Assembly: GCF_030704535.1 (NCBI RefSeq)
Contig: NC_081815.1
Location: 1,131,001 to 1,195,000 of the forward strand
Source of the DNA: Vitis vinifera
Taxonomy: Eukaryota > Streptophyta > Magnoliopsida > Vitales > Vitaceae
Direction: 5' to 3'
Length of the DNA stretch: 64,000 nt
Part shown: piece by piece, positions 47,407-59,211 of the stretch
Layout of the letters: each line of letters begins with the position of its first letter
Position numbering within the stretch: the stretch's first letter is position 1
The notes under the pieces: generated by a model
The model's database searches: none
The model's input: the letters and a program-made list of their open reading frames with translations, nothing else
Told to the model about the DNA's origin: nothing
Position numbers and translations under genes: made by a program

Positions 47407-50119
47407 ATGGCTATACGAATCGGAAACTTGCCCAAAAGAAGTTTTGATCAAAGTTCTGTTCATTCTATGCCCCATTTCACTGTTAATTGCCAAGCTTGGT
47501 GGAATTCAAATGAACAGCAGCTTCCAGAGTCTTTTTCAAAAAATCTAAGCTTGAAAGTTGAATCTCCGCCCCAACTCTATCAAAACATGAAGCAATTAGG
47601 TCTTCAACTACAAGACCAGGACTCATCCTCAAGTCAATCAACTGGTCAGTCTCACCAAGAAGTGTCTGCTATCGGAAGGACCAATTCTCAAGATCAATGT
47701 ATTTCATCTGAATCTGGTACATACATTTTTAGTTTGCACATTTATATTTGTTGTTTTTTATCCCTTCTTTTCCAGTTGCGCTTTTAGGGTACAATATGTT
47801 ACATTGACAGTGTTTGTTTTCTTTTTTCCTTTTTTTTTCACCTCTTAATAAAATTTTGAACTTATTTTCTAAAAAATGAGACAAATGAAAAGTAAAGTAA
47901 GAAGAAGGTTTATGTAATTTGGTAAGTGCAAGTTGAGTTGTGTTTACATCCAAGTTAGAAGCAAAATGTTTTAAGATGATCAATGTGAGGTAGGATTCTT
48001 TGTATATATTAGTTATTGTATTATATTAGTTATCCAGAGGTAAATTGGTGATACTTTCCCTGTAAAATTATTCCACAATGGAAGAAATAGAGAAATGCTT
48101 CTGGAGTATTGCTTGATAGTGGAGTTCCTATTCTTTATCATAAATAACAATGGGCTATCAAGCTCAAAAAAGAGTGTGTCTGAAATGAAGATGTTGAGAT
48201 AGATGAGTGGCAATACAATACAATAAGAGAAGCTAGGGGGTCAGTAATCCAGGGTAAGATGAGGGAAATAGATGCACCTATAAGGAGCTACTTCAAGGTC
48301 AGCCACGAGAGGATTATCCTGAGGCCATAGCTTTGGGCCATGAGGAAGGGTATGATTAGATGTGATTTAAAGGAGGATAAGTCTCAAGAGCTGGATGGTG
48401 AAGAAAATATTTAGTGTAACTGATCCCCAGGAATTGATCACCTCAATTTGAATTTTGAAAATGGTTATAATTGCCTCATCATATATTTCTTCCATTAGTT
48501 CCATACTTCATAACTTGCATTCATGTGATACTGATTTTTATAATTGGTCCATGCACAACCTACCTTAATGAAATTATCTAAAACTTGGTCCTCAATTATT
48601 CTTGTTGCTAGACTAACCTAACATTAATTTAATGTTTGTCTGCTCCACATACTCAGTTCATGGTGAAAGTTGCGAGAAGCGTGTGGAAGGTCAAAGTCAA
48701 ATGAAGCCAGTTTTCTTTATGGCTAATCCAGATGTTGTCTTCAATCCTTCACAAGTTGACTATGGCCATTCTGTGGTAAGTTGAAGTGCTGTCCTTGGGT
48801 GTCTTCTTGTTGCTTGCTTCTTAATCTAATGGTTTTCTCTCCCCATTGCAGACTCATGTTGCATATCCTTATGCTGATCCTTACCATGGGGGGTTAGTGG
48901 CTGCATATGGTCCACATGCTGTTGTAAGTTCTATCTAAATCATTGATTTACTGATAAATGTGCTGCCTACTTAATTTGCCTTTAGTTTAAAATACTTGTG
49001 GCACCATTTTTTGTGAAGGAGGTTGCCATTTCAACTCCTTTTAACCTCTTTTTTTTGTGCATACACAAAAGCAACTCAACACACTGGATACCATTTTGAT
49101 CTATAATCTTTTAACAACTGACCGAAACTTTAGCTATATTCCAAGAATGGCTAAGAAGTAGTAACACATCAGTTAGGTGTTCAATCTCCTATGTCAAAGC
49201 CCCTGCTCAATCTTATTTCAATGGGATCTTCATTTCCACTGTATCTATTCTTTTTATGATATACTGTAATTGTTCTTTCTTCTGTGCTGTAATTATTATT
49301 GAAACTCAATCAGATTCAGCCCCAGCTGGTGGGGATAGCACCTACCAGAGTCCCACTGCCCTTTGATATTGCAGAGGATGGACCTATTTTTGTCAATGCA
49401 AAACAGTATCATGGAATTCTCAGGAGGAGGCAGTCACGAGCAAAGATGGAGGCCCAGAACAAACTTGTCAAAGCCCGAAAGGTATGGAAAACTCTCAGAT
49501 ACCACATTGGAGTAATAGGAATCTCATATCATGTCTGGAGTGTAAGGAAATTGAAATTTTTTTCTTGAAATCTGCAAGGGCAGAAGATTTTCCGGATGTT
49601 GAATTTGTTTTATGCTTGTATGTTGACATTTGTATGCATTACATAAACTAATATATTCTTGTGTCTGAATCTATAATCTGTTTGAATGCACAGAGCTTTT
49701 CTCCTCTAAACAACCATCCTTTCAATTTCATGCAGCCATATCTGCACGAGTCTCGGCATCTTCATGCCCTAAATAGGGTTAGAGGATCTGGTGGACGCTT
49801 CCTCAGCACGAAAAAGCTCCAAGAACCCGACTCAACTTCCAATGCTGGCTGTCATAGTGTATCTGGCTCTGGTCATTTTCACCAGAAGGGAGACACAACT
49901 GAGTATGAAGTCCATCAGTCTGATACTGGCAAATTTGTTGCTTCAACTACATCCAGCTCTGATGTCACCAGTGTCTCTAACAGTGATGTCCTTTTCAGGC
50001 AGCCGGAGCACAGGTTCTCAGGCATGTCTCCCCACATGGGTGGAGCCATGCAAGGTGGTGGCGGTGGGACTTATGGGCAATGGAGTCCTGCTCCTGGTTG
50101 TCCGGTGAGAAGTCGATAG
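47407..50119 (+). CDS. CCAAT-binding factor subunit NF-YA
   Basis: Five coding exons: 47,407-47,716; 48,657-48,775; 48,852-48,923; 49,314-49,481; 49,736-50,119. Introns are GT-AG and phase closes to 350 aa. The protein has a Gln/Ser-rich activation region (about 60-105) and the conserved NF-YA core at about 191-250. The core has the NF-YB/NF-YC binding helix ([19 protein letters not shown]), a linker ([15 protein letters not shown]) and the DNA-contact segment [17 protein letters not shown] joins the NF-YB/NF-YC dimer and reads the CCAAT box in promoters; plant members act in drought, nutrient and embryo control. The core is split exactly at the linker by the last intron (ARK|PYL). Subgroup looks closest to the NF-YA1/NF-YA9 type by memory, but this is not sure. 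Confidence 0.95.
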
Positions 50120-50146
50120 GAACAAGATCGATGGAGTCACTGGTCT

Positions 50147-50167
50147 GGGCAATTCATCCTTGGCTTT
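50147..50167 (+). promoter_or_regulatory. Predicted miR169 target site in NF-YA 3' UTR
   Basis: The 21-nt stretch that includes GGCAATTCATCCTTGGCTT lies 28 bp after the NF-YA stop codon. Compared with a perfect complement of the miR169 seed side, CATCCTTGGCT is intact and mismatches lie at the ends and at one inner position. Most plant NF-YA mRNAs carry such a site in the 3' UTR, and miR169 cuts them. Pairing was judged by eye. Confidence 0.85.
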
Positions 50168-51995
50168 GTTACTTTCGTTTCATGCGTGTTAAGAAGATAA
50201 ACACATCAAACTTCATGGTGTAGTAGAAATACTCTGCCTTTCCCATTTCCAACTGCATACATTCTGGCTCTGTAAACATGGTTGAGAAGAGGCTATGCTT
50301 GAAACTCTCTGTTTGTGAACCATTGTTTTGTTTCTTCAAGACAATGTGAGATATTGGTTCACCGGTATTTTGTTTGTTGCTTACAGAAAGCAAACCCTGC
50401 CTTTTGTGCTAGTGTAGTGATGTTGATGCCAGTTTTTCTTTCATGCTAGATGATTAGAAGTCCTTTCTCTTTTTTATTTTATTTTATTTTGGTAGTTCTG
50501 ATTTTATGAAGTATTTGGGAACTGTTATTGAAAAATTTAGTGTGATTCTTTAGCGTAGAAAATTGTTTTTTAATTTAGAAAATATGTTTGATAAATTTTT
50601 TGTTAAGATTGTTTTTTTTAGAATTTATTTAGAAAATAAATTATTTTTAGAATAATTATGAGGTATAAAAATAATAATTAAAAAAGTAAAGAATATTTTG
50701 AAATTTGTGTGTCATACATAAATCTAGTATATGAATTATTTGTTAAAAGCTTTTCTTAAATATTGTTTTTGGAAAATTGTTTGAAAATTTTCAAAGTAGT
50801 CCCAAGTCTTTGATTTGATTTGATTTTATTTTTGGTCATAATCATTTTTAATAAATTTTTTTTAAAAGACCTAATATAGCAGTTAGAAAAGTGTTATTCA
50901 ACGTACAAAGTCCTCATTCTCTTTATTTATGAAACTTATTTTTAAGAACACACAATTTCCGTTGTTAATTGTTTTAAATTTAAGATGACAGATGACAACT
51001 GAAATTTTGGATGAGCAAAGCAAGCAAGCAGAGCAAAGAAAGTATGTGATGGCATATTCGGTAAAAAAAATAAAATTGTAGGTCCAGAATTGTGTGCTGT
51101 TAACGGTCGAGAACAAAGGAGAGATAATATATATATTTTTTTTTCAAAAAAAAGAAAAGAAAAGAAAATGGAAAAGGTGATGTAAAGAAATGATAAAAAG
51201 GAGGAAAAGAGAGAGATAAGAATCTTAAAAATAAAAATAAAATAATAAGAAAGAGAGAATGTGATAAGTGTTAAAAGGTATGCATTATGTTATGCCTAGA
51301 TGTGATGGCTTTTCCGCTCCCTCCTTAGATTGCAAGAAAAGAACCCTAAGCTCAAAAGGACTAAAACTCATATTTAGTCCCATAAATATTCCATTGCATA
51401 GCATAAGCAACCTCTAACTGTTAGGCCCATGGGGTGTTTGAACATCTAATGAGGGGCATTTGAACACCCCTTATATATTATGAAGAATATTTTAATAAAT
51501 TTTGTATCGCGTATGATAAATGTATAATACTTTTATGAAAAAAAATTGCCAAACTAATTTTTTATATCTTAATTTTCAAACAAAATTTTATTTTTAAATT
51601 ATTACTTTGATTGTATTTTTGGTTCCAGTGAAAACCAAACACAAGCCATTCATGAGAACGTGATTCGTAATAGTAGGCCCGGTTCCTGTTGAGTTTAAAA
51701 GACTATAAAGTAAAAAAGCGGATCCAAACACGCCTTAACAACCGAAAACGCCGTCCGCAGTTTTGAATATCATTTACTTCGGTTTTCAAATCATTCGCTT
51801 GATTCCACACTTAATGGATCGTCCTGGGCCTTTTGGGCCCCAATTGAAGGCTACGATCCACCGCCCGGATGCCTCCACATGACATCGGACTGGGCCCACT
51901 GCGGCACGTCAAAGTCTCCTCGTAACTACACTCGCACTGTCGCACACACGACTAAGACAAAAGCCTCTGGTCGAGAGAGAGAGAGAGCTTGGACG
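50168..51995. other. Spacer between NF-YA and WAV2
   Basis: Contains the NF-YA 3' UTR to about 50,500, a MITE-like element, AT-rich DNA, and from about 51,610 the promoter and leader of WAV2. A group of GGGCC/GGGCCC words lies at 51,826-51,900 and a GA repeat at 51,974-51,987 directly before the WAV2 start. No other gene is seen. Confidence 0.5.
50513..50811. mobile_element. MITE-like element with imperfect inverted ends
   Basis: The left end TTGGGAACTGTTATTGAAAA and the inverse of the right end (TTGGGACTACTTTGAAAATT) resemble one another over about 20 bp. The 300 bp between is AT-rich and non-coding, with TTTTTAGAAT-type words. This fits a small hAT-like MITE. I cannot define a target duplication. 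Confidence 0.45.
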
Positions 51996-54900
51996 ATGGT
52001 GTCGTACGTGAGTGTGCTGTTGTACGGAGTTGGAGGCATAGTGGTGGCGGGCATGGCGCTGCTGGTGGCGTTCCAGGAGAAGCTCGTATACGTGCCGGTG
52101 TTGCCTGGTCTCACCAAGTCCTACCCCATCACTCCCGCCCGCCTCCGCCTCATGTACGAGGACGTTTGGCTCAGATCCTCCGATGGCGTTCGCCTCCATG
52201 CTTGGTTCATCAAGCTCTTCCCCGAATGTCGAGGTTCATTTCTCTTTCCATGCCTCTTATTTTTTAAATTTTGTTTTTTTTAGCTATTTAAAAAAAATAT
52301 TTTTTCGAGTTGTGATGGAAGGCGAGTTAGGGTTTTGAATTCTTCTGTTTTTTTGGTGCTTGATTCGATTTAATTTTGAAGATTTTGATTTTTTGATTTT
52401 TAGTGTATGGTTAATTGGATGTTTGGCGAGGTGGAGTTAGGGTTGGGATGTGATGATATGGTTTTAGTTGGGTTTTGGGAATTGGAGTTTGGTTAAGTGG
52501 GAGAACTTGTGTTTGTAGAAATGGGATGATTGCTTATTTTTTGTACAAATTTATTTGTGGTTGGTAAGGGAGAAAGCTGGAATTTGCCGGCTGTTTGGTT
52601 TCTGGGAAAATTAACGAAAAGGGCAACATTTGGTAGCCTTAATCACCTTCTGGTGCTAATTTGGTTTTGCAAAAATGAAATGCTCACCTCAATTTAGCCA
52701 TGTAGATATTAAGTTAAATTAAGTGGAGGTTTTGGTTTTTCTATGATCCCAAATAAGGAAATATTGAAGAATTGACATTTTAGTTCTATTATTTATCTAC
52801 CGTGTCTGGTTTATCAAAGGGACCTACAATGAAATGTAGGTACAGTTTTTTGTTTATTTAATTAACTGGACTAGGTTCCGGGGCTATTGCACATCTGGGA
52901 AAATATTTCTCTTGCAATGTGATGGAACTCGTTCCATGGCATGCATACTCCTTTGGGTAGCTATTTAGGATCATGTGCTTCTTCTACAGTTCCGTTTCTT
53001 ATAAGATTCTCTTTCTCCATTTGTCTTTGGTTGGTGAGACTGGGTTTTGAAGAACAACCATAATATTGTTGGAAGCATGAAGTTTCAAAACTGGTAGATG
53101 CCTCATTAAATATACAGCATAAAAGGGTTTTTAAATAAGTGATACCATACCATAGCTGTAGAAGTTTCAGACTTCTAAGGAGGTGTGGGTGGAGGAGGTA
53201 TGGAACCATTCTCCTGGGGGAGGTTGCTGGCCCCTTGCTTCTTTAGACAACTCAATGATTGGGAAGTGGAAACTGTCGAGCGTTTCCTTTTGACACTGCA
53301 AGGGAGGAGGGTGTATAGAGAGTTAGAGATAGGGATGACAAAATTCTGTGGGCTGAGTCAAAGGATGAGACTTTCTCTGTCAAGACCCTGTACAAGGCTT
53401 TGGAGTGAGGAAGACAAGGTGTCTTCCCAACAAGTGTGATTTGGAGCTCTTAGGTGTCGCTGAGGGTGGTTTTCTTTGTTTGGGGGGCTACTTGGAATAA
53501 GGCTTTAACTTCAAACCACATTCAGAGGAGAGGGTGGTCTTTGGTGAATAGATGTTTCCTATGCCTCAAAGGGGAAGAATCTGTTGATCACATCCTCCTT
53601 CATTGTGATAGAATAAGGGTTTTATGGAATCTTTTGTTCTCCCTTTTTATCACGTCGTGGGTGCTCCCCTCTTCGGTTAGAGGTGCTTCTAGGATGGCAA
53701 GGTTTCTTTGTGGGTAAAAAAGGGAAAAAGGCAAGGCGGATTGCTCCTTTATGCCTTTTATGGACTGTTTGGAAGGTAAGAAACAGTAGGATGTTTGAAA
53801 ATGAGGGGTGGTCGATTCAAGGGCTCGGATTCTCTTTTATTTGTAATCTTTGGGCATGGTGTAAGTTGTATATAGTCCCTAGTCCTCTTTCCACTGTAGA
53901 CTTTGTGGACTGGTTGGGTTTGGGTTAAGACAGGTTGTTTTTGGTGTCCTCCTTTGTTTTTGATGACTCCTTTAGGTGTTTCTTTGTAGACTTCCCGTGT
54001 ACTTTGGAATACTTCTTTTGGCGTTTCTCTTTTATAATTGCTTCTTTTTATCCATAAAAAAACTTGTAGAATTCTCAGAGAACCATTTACCTTTTTTTTC
54101 CTTTAAGCATGTTCACAGTAGATATCTGGGATTTTAAGATATTTTTTGAGGCTTAGAACTAGTCCTGTTGGTTTTGCAGGTCCAACAATTCTGTTTTTCC
54201 AAGAAAATGCAGGAAGTATCCTTTTATCAGCAACATAGTTATGATCATCATTAATATTATTTGTTATTATTTGGGAACAATAACATTAGGTTATGTTTGC
54301 ATTTCATCTTTGTGATTGGGTTCAGCATTTTCAGAGGGCCTTTACTAGTCAAATACAGATATTGCTCACCGTCTTGAAATGGTTCGCATAATGATACAGA
54401 GGTTGCAATGCAATGTTTTCATGCTTTCATACCGAGGGTATGTATCTACAACTGTATCAAGGATTTTTGTCAAATGGTTGTTTTTGTTATTAGCTGCTGG
54501 AACTGAATTGGGTTATGCATGTTGCTTTTCTATTGAATGGTGTTACTGCTTCGTCAATTAAAACAGTTATGGGGCAAGTGATGGCTATCCTTCTCAGCAT
54601 GGTATTACAATGGATGCTCAGGTGTGCTGTATCAGTAATTTGTTCATTTTGATTTTCAAAGCTTTACTGTTTAGATGATGACAATGATCTTATGCATTAT
54701 CTTTCTGTTTAGATGATAGCAACGATCTTATACTTTTTCTTTCTGTTTAGATGATAGCAATGATCTTATGCTTTTTCTTTCTGTTTGATAGGCTGCATTG
54801 GATCATCTTTCTCAAAGGATTGACATTGACACATCTAGAATAGTTGTGTTTGGAAGGTCCCTTGGGGGTGCAGTTGGAGCTGTTCTTACGAAAAACAACC

Positions 54901-57900
54901 CCGATAAGGTATTTCTCAAATTATCAAGTAAATCAATATTATATTTATTTATTTATTTTTCTTTGGTTTCAAGGTGAGATTTGGAAGGCTTTTTTCTCCA
55001 AGATACCATTTTGGATTTCACCTTTCTGGTATATGGTATAATTTTGTTATATGTCTTGCTTATTATAATGACACGAGTTGTTACCATTTAAATGAATCTT
55101 TGTGAATTAAGACATCATTGAGCATGTTATAGAAGTCGGGCTAAATTGGGTGTACGACATATGATTACTATACAGATTGGACCACATTCTGGCCGCTAAC
55201 AGGTTCCGCGTGGCACAACATTCGAGTATTCTCAGTCCATCCACAATTTTAGATGATTGTTTTTAATAAGAATTTCCCCTCACATTTTTATCTGTGCATG
55301 GGAGAGAAGGTATCCAGTGACTTTACACTAGGAGTTAGTGAAGGAACCCTTAGAAGAGGAGGGGACTTCAACCTTGATTTAGAACAGCCTTCTTTTAGTG
55401 TCCTCTTAGCAGATACATTATACGGGATTGGAGGTAGTGTTGTAAGATTTACCGACCTTGTTAATTGGTGAAAATGAGGTGAACTCTCTCTTTCGTTTTT
55501 ATTTGATAGGCAAACAGGAATTAAAAAGTGCCAATCAAAAAGTGGTGGTGCACGGACACTCTCTTAAAACCTCTATACAACCTCCTTTTGGTTTTAAGAT
55601 GTGGATGTTCATTCATTTCTTCTATCCTTGGCCTGTCCTCATCCTCTTCTTTAGGAACCTTAACTTTCACAACGACCTAAGTGACTGGGAAATTGATGAT
55701 CTCTTCAGTTTTGTTTCCTTTTTGCTTCATGTTTATGTGTTGCTTTTCTTCCCAAATGAGAAAGTTTGCTCACGTTCATTGTTTTTTGCTCTCGCTTCTT
55801 CTGGATACCCCCATTCTTTCTCTTAGGCCAAATTTATTTGGATGTCCAAATCCCTACCAAAATCGAAGTTTTTTCTAGGTTGGTGGTAAAGGAAAAAGTC
55901 AATACTAATGACATATAACAGATGAGTAGGGCTACTAAAGTCGGGTGTTCAAAGTTCTATATCATATGTATAAGTTATGGAGAAAGAGTTGGTCATTGAT
56001 TTTTCCACCAACCAATCATTTTGACTCTTTGGTACTTATTATTTCAGTTGGCAAGGACCAATTGGGTCCCTCCTAGGAGCATAGTAGATTTGGATGATTG
56101 TTTCATTCACTGGCTTTTGCAGGTGATGCTAGGTGTATGATCCTATGGCAGGTGGACATAGTTGCTATTATTTGGGTTGCATGGATGGAGAGAAATGCAA
56201 AGATTTTTGAAGATAGAGGCAGATCAGTGGGGTTGTTGTGACCATATGGGAATTAGTGTTCTTTCTGTTCTCTATTTGGGCTTCAGTCTCTTTAGAGTTT
56301 CACAGAGTATCAATGAGCATGATCTGCTTGCTCTTCCAGTAGGAGGTCAGTGGAGATTCTTGCAGAATGGAAGCCCTCACTAGAGGGTTACCTCAAGCTT
56401 ACTTACACCTTTCTCCTTTGGGTAATCTAGGACATCATGGGATTGGTGGTGTTTTCCGAGACACTGGTCTTGTAATTGAGGCATGCTGTAGGATTTTTTG
56501 GTGAGAGATTGGCCATTGAAGTTGAGATCCTTGCTTTATTGGAAGGCTTCACCATTGTGAGTTAATTGGTCTACAACAATATTTATTCATGAGGGACACT
56601 CCACGGTGAAAATAAGTTGGATCCCTCAAGGGAAGAGGGTATAGTGGAAATTAGACTCATGGGTGCATCAATCCATTGATGTGGCTAGAGCTTTAAAGTG
56701 ATCTTTCTCTTTTTTCCTTGGATGGCTAATCACGCTGCAAATAATTTGGCTAGATGCTGCGCCTCTTGCTTAGTGTCCTGCATGGTGATTATTTGCTGCT
56801 TTGAGTTTTACTTTTTAGTTTTTCGTATTTACCTTTCTCTATTTTTCCCTTTGTAGTGCTTTCCCCCCTTTTTCTTTTGAAGGATAGCTCATCCTTCCGT
56901 TTGAATTGTTTTAATCATTTTAAACGAGTGAAAAATTGTTTGTAATCAAACAAAAGTATATATGAATCACATTTATCCTCTTAGACATTTATAACATCTA
57001 TATTTGATGAGCAACAATATATTCTTTAACTAATCTCATGTTGCCACAAATAGTTTATCCAAAAGGTAGACCAACTGCCTTGAAGAAAAAATAGCTCATA
57101 AATTATCTTATTTGGAAGTCTTCCCTTGAAATAAATATTAGCCAGTATGTAAATTTGTTTGTGGTTTCTCAGTGGTAACAACCTTAGATGATCCAATAGA
57201 TCCCATCAATAATTTCTACTTGTGCATGAGGCATAAAGTGATATTGTGCATAAAACACTCGGGTAAGGGAGAAGTCAGTGAGATTAGATTTGCTCAAAGG
57301 AAGTGGTCATGCAATTATATTATACAAAATCTTGGTTTGATTTAGAAAACTGCTGCTTACTACTACAAGAATTTTGAGCGTTCAATGAAAATGGAAATAC
57401 TCCTTTTGCAATGATTCAATCTAGATTTTCTTTGGGGCTATAAATTAAGCTTACAAGATGTTTGCCCATTTTCATGCTAGGACTTGTGCTTCAGCCTCAA
57501 GCTCAAACTAAGTTTTGGTAGAGCTCAGACTGACTGTCAATTAGCCTGAAACCCAGTCTGGGTGTACATTGTTCTTTAGGTTTATTGGAGCTTCAACTTC
57601 TGTTCCATTTATTTTTGGTTGATAGGGTGTTGAAGTGTGAACTGCCTTGGTTGACATGGAAGGTTGATAAAAGATTGTGTGGAGGCATCTTAACTTTATG
57701 TTTGAATGATCTTGTTGTGTCTTACTAGTTGTGATTTTTCTTCTTTTTTTTTGTTCTTTGTTTTTTGAATTCTTGAGATGAATTTTTCTACTCTCATGCT
57801 TAGCTTTCTTTCAGGCATATCATCTTTGGTCTGTCTCTTTTTTGCAGGTTGCTGCACTGATATTAGAGAACACTTTCACATCTATCCTGGATATGGCTGG

Positions 57901-59211
57901 AGTTCTGCTACCCTTCCTAAAGTGGTTTATTGGAGGAAGTGGTTCAAAGGGCCCCAGGATTCTTAATTGTCTTGTGAGATCTCCTTGGAGCACCATTGAT
58001 ATAATTGGCGAGGTGAGGCTACATGTTTGCAGCCCCATCCAAGATTGCATGCCTTTGTTGGATTCTGGCACTGGTAGTGCCAATAAAATACAGTTTTCTG
58101 ATGTGTTGGGGACAATGTCTTGATGCAGCGCTCTTTTAGTTCTGTTCCTTTCTTAGAGGGTGCTTGGTAAAACATACCACCTAATGATTTAAAATGACTT
58201 TTAAGTTAAATTATGATTAAATTATTAGTAAAATGACTTTTAAGTTATTGAAGTTGTTAAGTGATAAATCATTAAGTCAATTTATCAAAGTCATTTTTAA
58301 CTTTAAGTTGCGATATTAAGTTACTTTACAAAATATACTTAATATGCTTAATAACTTAAATTAAGTCATTAAGTTATATTAAGTCATTTTTTTCTTTTCA
58401 TGAATATATGCATAAGGCCATATATTGACCTTATTCACTGCAGATTACCCAGCCAATCCTTTTCCTCTCTGGATTGCAAGATGAGATGGTTCCCCCATTC
58501 CACATGCAAATGCTGTATGCTAAAGCAGCTGCTCGAAACAGGCAATGCATCTTTGTGGAGTTTCCTACTGGCATGCACATGGACACATGGCTGGCTGGTG
58601 GTGACAACTATTGGAAAACTATTCAGCTTTTCTTTGAACAAAATGTCCCAGAGCAGACAGAAATTCAATCATCCCACAACGACAATGGTAACAATTCTCC
58701 CAAGTCCTACTATTCCAAACATCCCACTCATCCTCAACAACCATTCCCCCCAGAAACCTGATTCTTTTGTTTTAGCCACTTCTGTAATAGCTCCCCCTTA
58801 AACCATGGCACTGCTGTGCAGTGTTGCATTTTTAAAAGGGATTGTGTTTGCATTTTCTAGAAAGAGAGGCCTTTATATCATCTTAAAAACAGTAGCTAGT
58901 AGTTGAAGTTACTTATCTTCTAAAAATTTTGGCCATATTTTTCAGTGCTGTATAATAGAGGAGCTTATTATAACCCTTTATAATGTGTTGCCTTCCCCTA
59001 CTTTTTCTGTTTATTTCTTATTTTTGTCATTCAAGTTTTGAAATCTTTTATTGAGAAAAGATCAAATCGGGTTAAAGTTTTTCTTTATGATGCAACATTT
59101 TTGTATTGTTCATTGCAGCCACAAGCATAAACATATATTGAAAACATTCATCTCTTTTGCTAGTTTGTATAATGTGTTATGCTGCCTTCAGATTCTGAGG
59201 AGGCAAGGTGA
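51996..59211 (+). CDS. WAV2: Alpha/beta hydrolase WAV2 (ABHD13/BEM46-like)
   Basis: Exons: 51,996-52,233; 54,180-54,215; 54,359-54,437; 54,567-54,621; 54,792-54,908; 57,848-58,012; 58,444-58,687; 59,192-59,211. Phase closes to 317 aa ending DSEEAR. If the last intron is kept, the reading continues to a stop at 58,761 and gives 335 aa. Arabidopsis WAV2 has about 308 aa, so I prefer the spliced form. The protein starts MVSYVSVLLYG with one membrane segment (about 4-25), then EKLVYVPVLPGL and ARLRLMYEDVWLRSSDGV. The fold has the oxyanion loop FFQENAGNIAHR, the nucleophile S159 in FGRSLGG, D243 in GLQDEMVP and H275 in TGMHMDTW. WAV2 is a plasma-membrane and internal-membrane protein that restrains root bending in Arabidopsis; its substrate is unknown. 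Introns 1 and 5 are long and hold LINE remains. Confidence 0.93.
53165..54065 (+). mobile_element. 5'-truncated LINE remnant in WAV2 intron 1
   Basis: Pieces of protein in three frames read as the C-terminal part of a plant L1-type LINE. They include FVWGATWNKALTSNHIQRRG, RCFLCLKGEESVDHILLHC (the zinc-binding zf-RVT domain, C-x2-C...H-x4-C) and LLWTVWKVRNSRMFENE. The frames shift at least twice, so it is dead. It ends in an A run at about 54,055-54,062 (TTTTTATCCATAAAAAAA). Similar flanks, TGTAGAAGTTTCAGA near 53,158 and TGTAGAATTCTCAGA near 54,066, may be the decayed target duplication. It lies in sense direction inside the intron. Confidence 0.8.
54667..54786 (+). repeat. 38-bp tandem triplication at a WAV2 splice acceptor
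   Basis: Three copies of a 38-bp unit start at 54,667, 54,705 and 54,743. Each has CTGTTTAGATGATAGCAA or a close variant, followed by GATCTTAT and CTTTTTCTTT. A fourth start, CTGTTT, runs straight into the true acceptor GATAG at 54,791. The unit contains its own pyrimidine tract and TTTAG, so the intron end has three acceptor-like decoys. Confidence 0.9.
56100..56890 (+). mobile_element. LINE remnant with RNase H part in WAV2 intron 5
   Basis: In the plus direction the words VAIIWVAWMERNAKIFED (about 56,155-56,210) are typical of the end of a LINE reverse-transcriptase protein. Further on come pieces like an RNase H domain: AVEVEILALLEGFTI near 56,515-56,560 and FPWMANHAANNLARCCAS near 56,715-56,770. 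Several stops and frame changes show it is dead. The 5' border is unclear; LINE-derived DNA may begin before 55,500. It differs from the remnant in intron 1 by having the RNase H part. Confidence 0.7.
58155..58395. mobile_element. MITE-like AT-rich repeat, copy 2, in WAV2 intron 6
   Basis: Starts near GGGTGCTTGGTAAAACATA and ends near TTATATTAAGTCATTTTTTT. Inside are AAATGACTTTTAAGTTAAAT and, inverted at the far side, AACTTAAATTAAGTCATT, so the piece can fold on itself. It shares words with 43,485-43,800. It lies about 50 bp upstream of the acceptor of WAV2 exon 7. Confidence 0.5.

Noticed and set aside
52524-53160. Possible extra WAV2 exon in intron 1
   Set aside because: Exon 1 joins the exon at 54,180 in correct phase and matches the known WAV2 protein without anything between.
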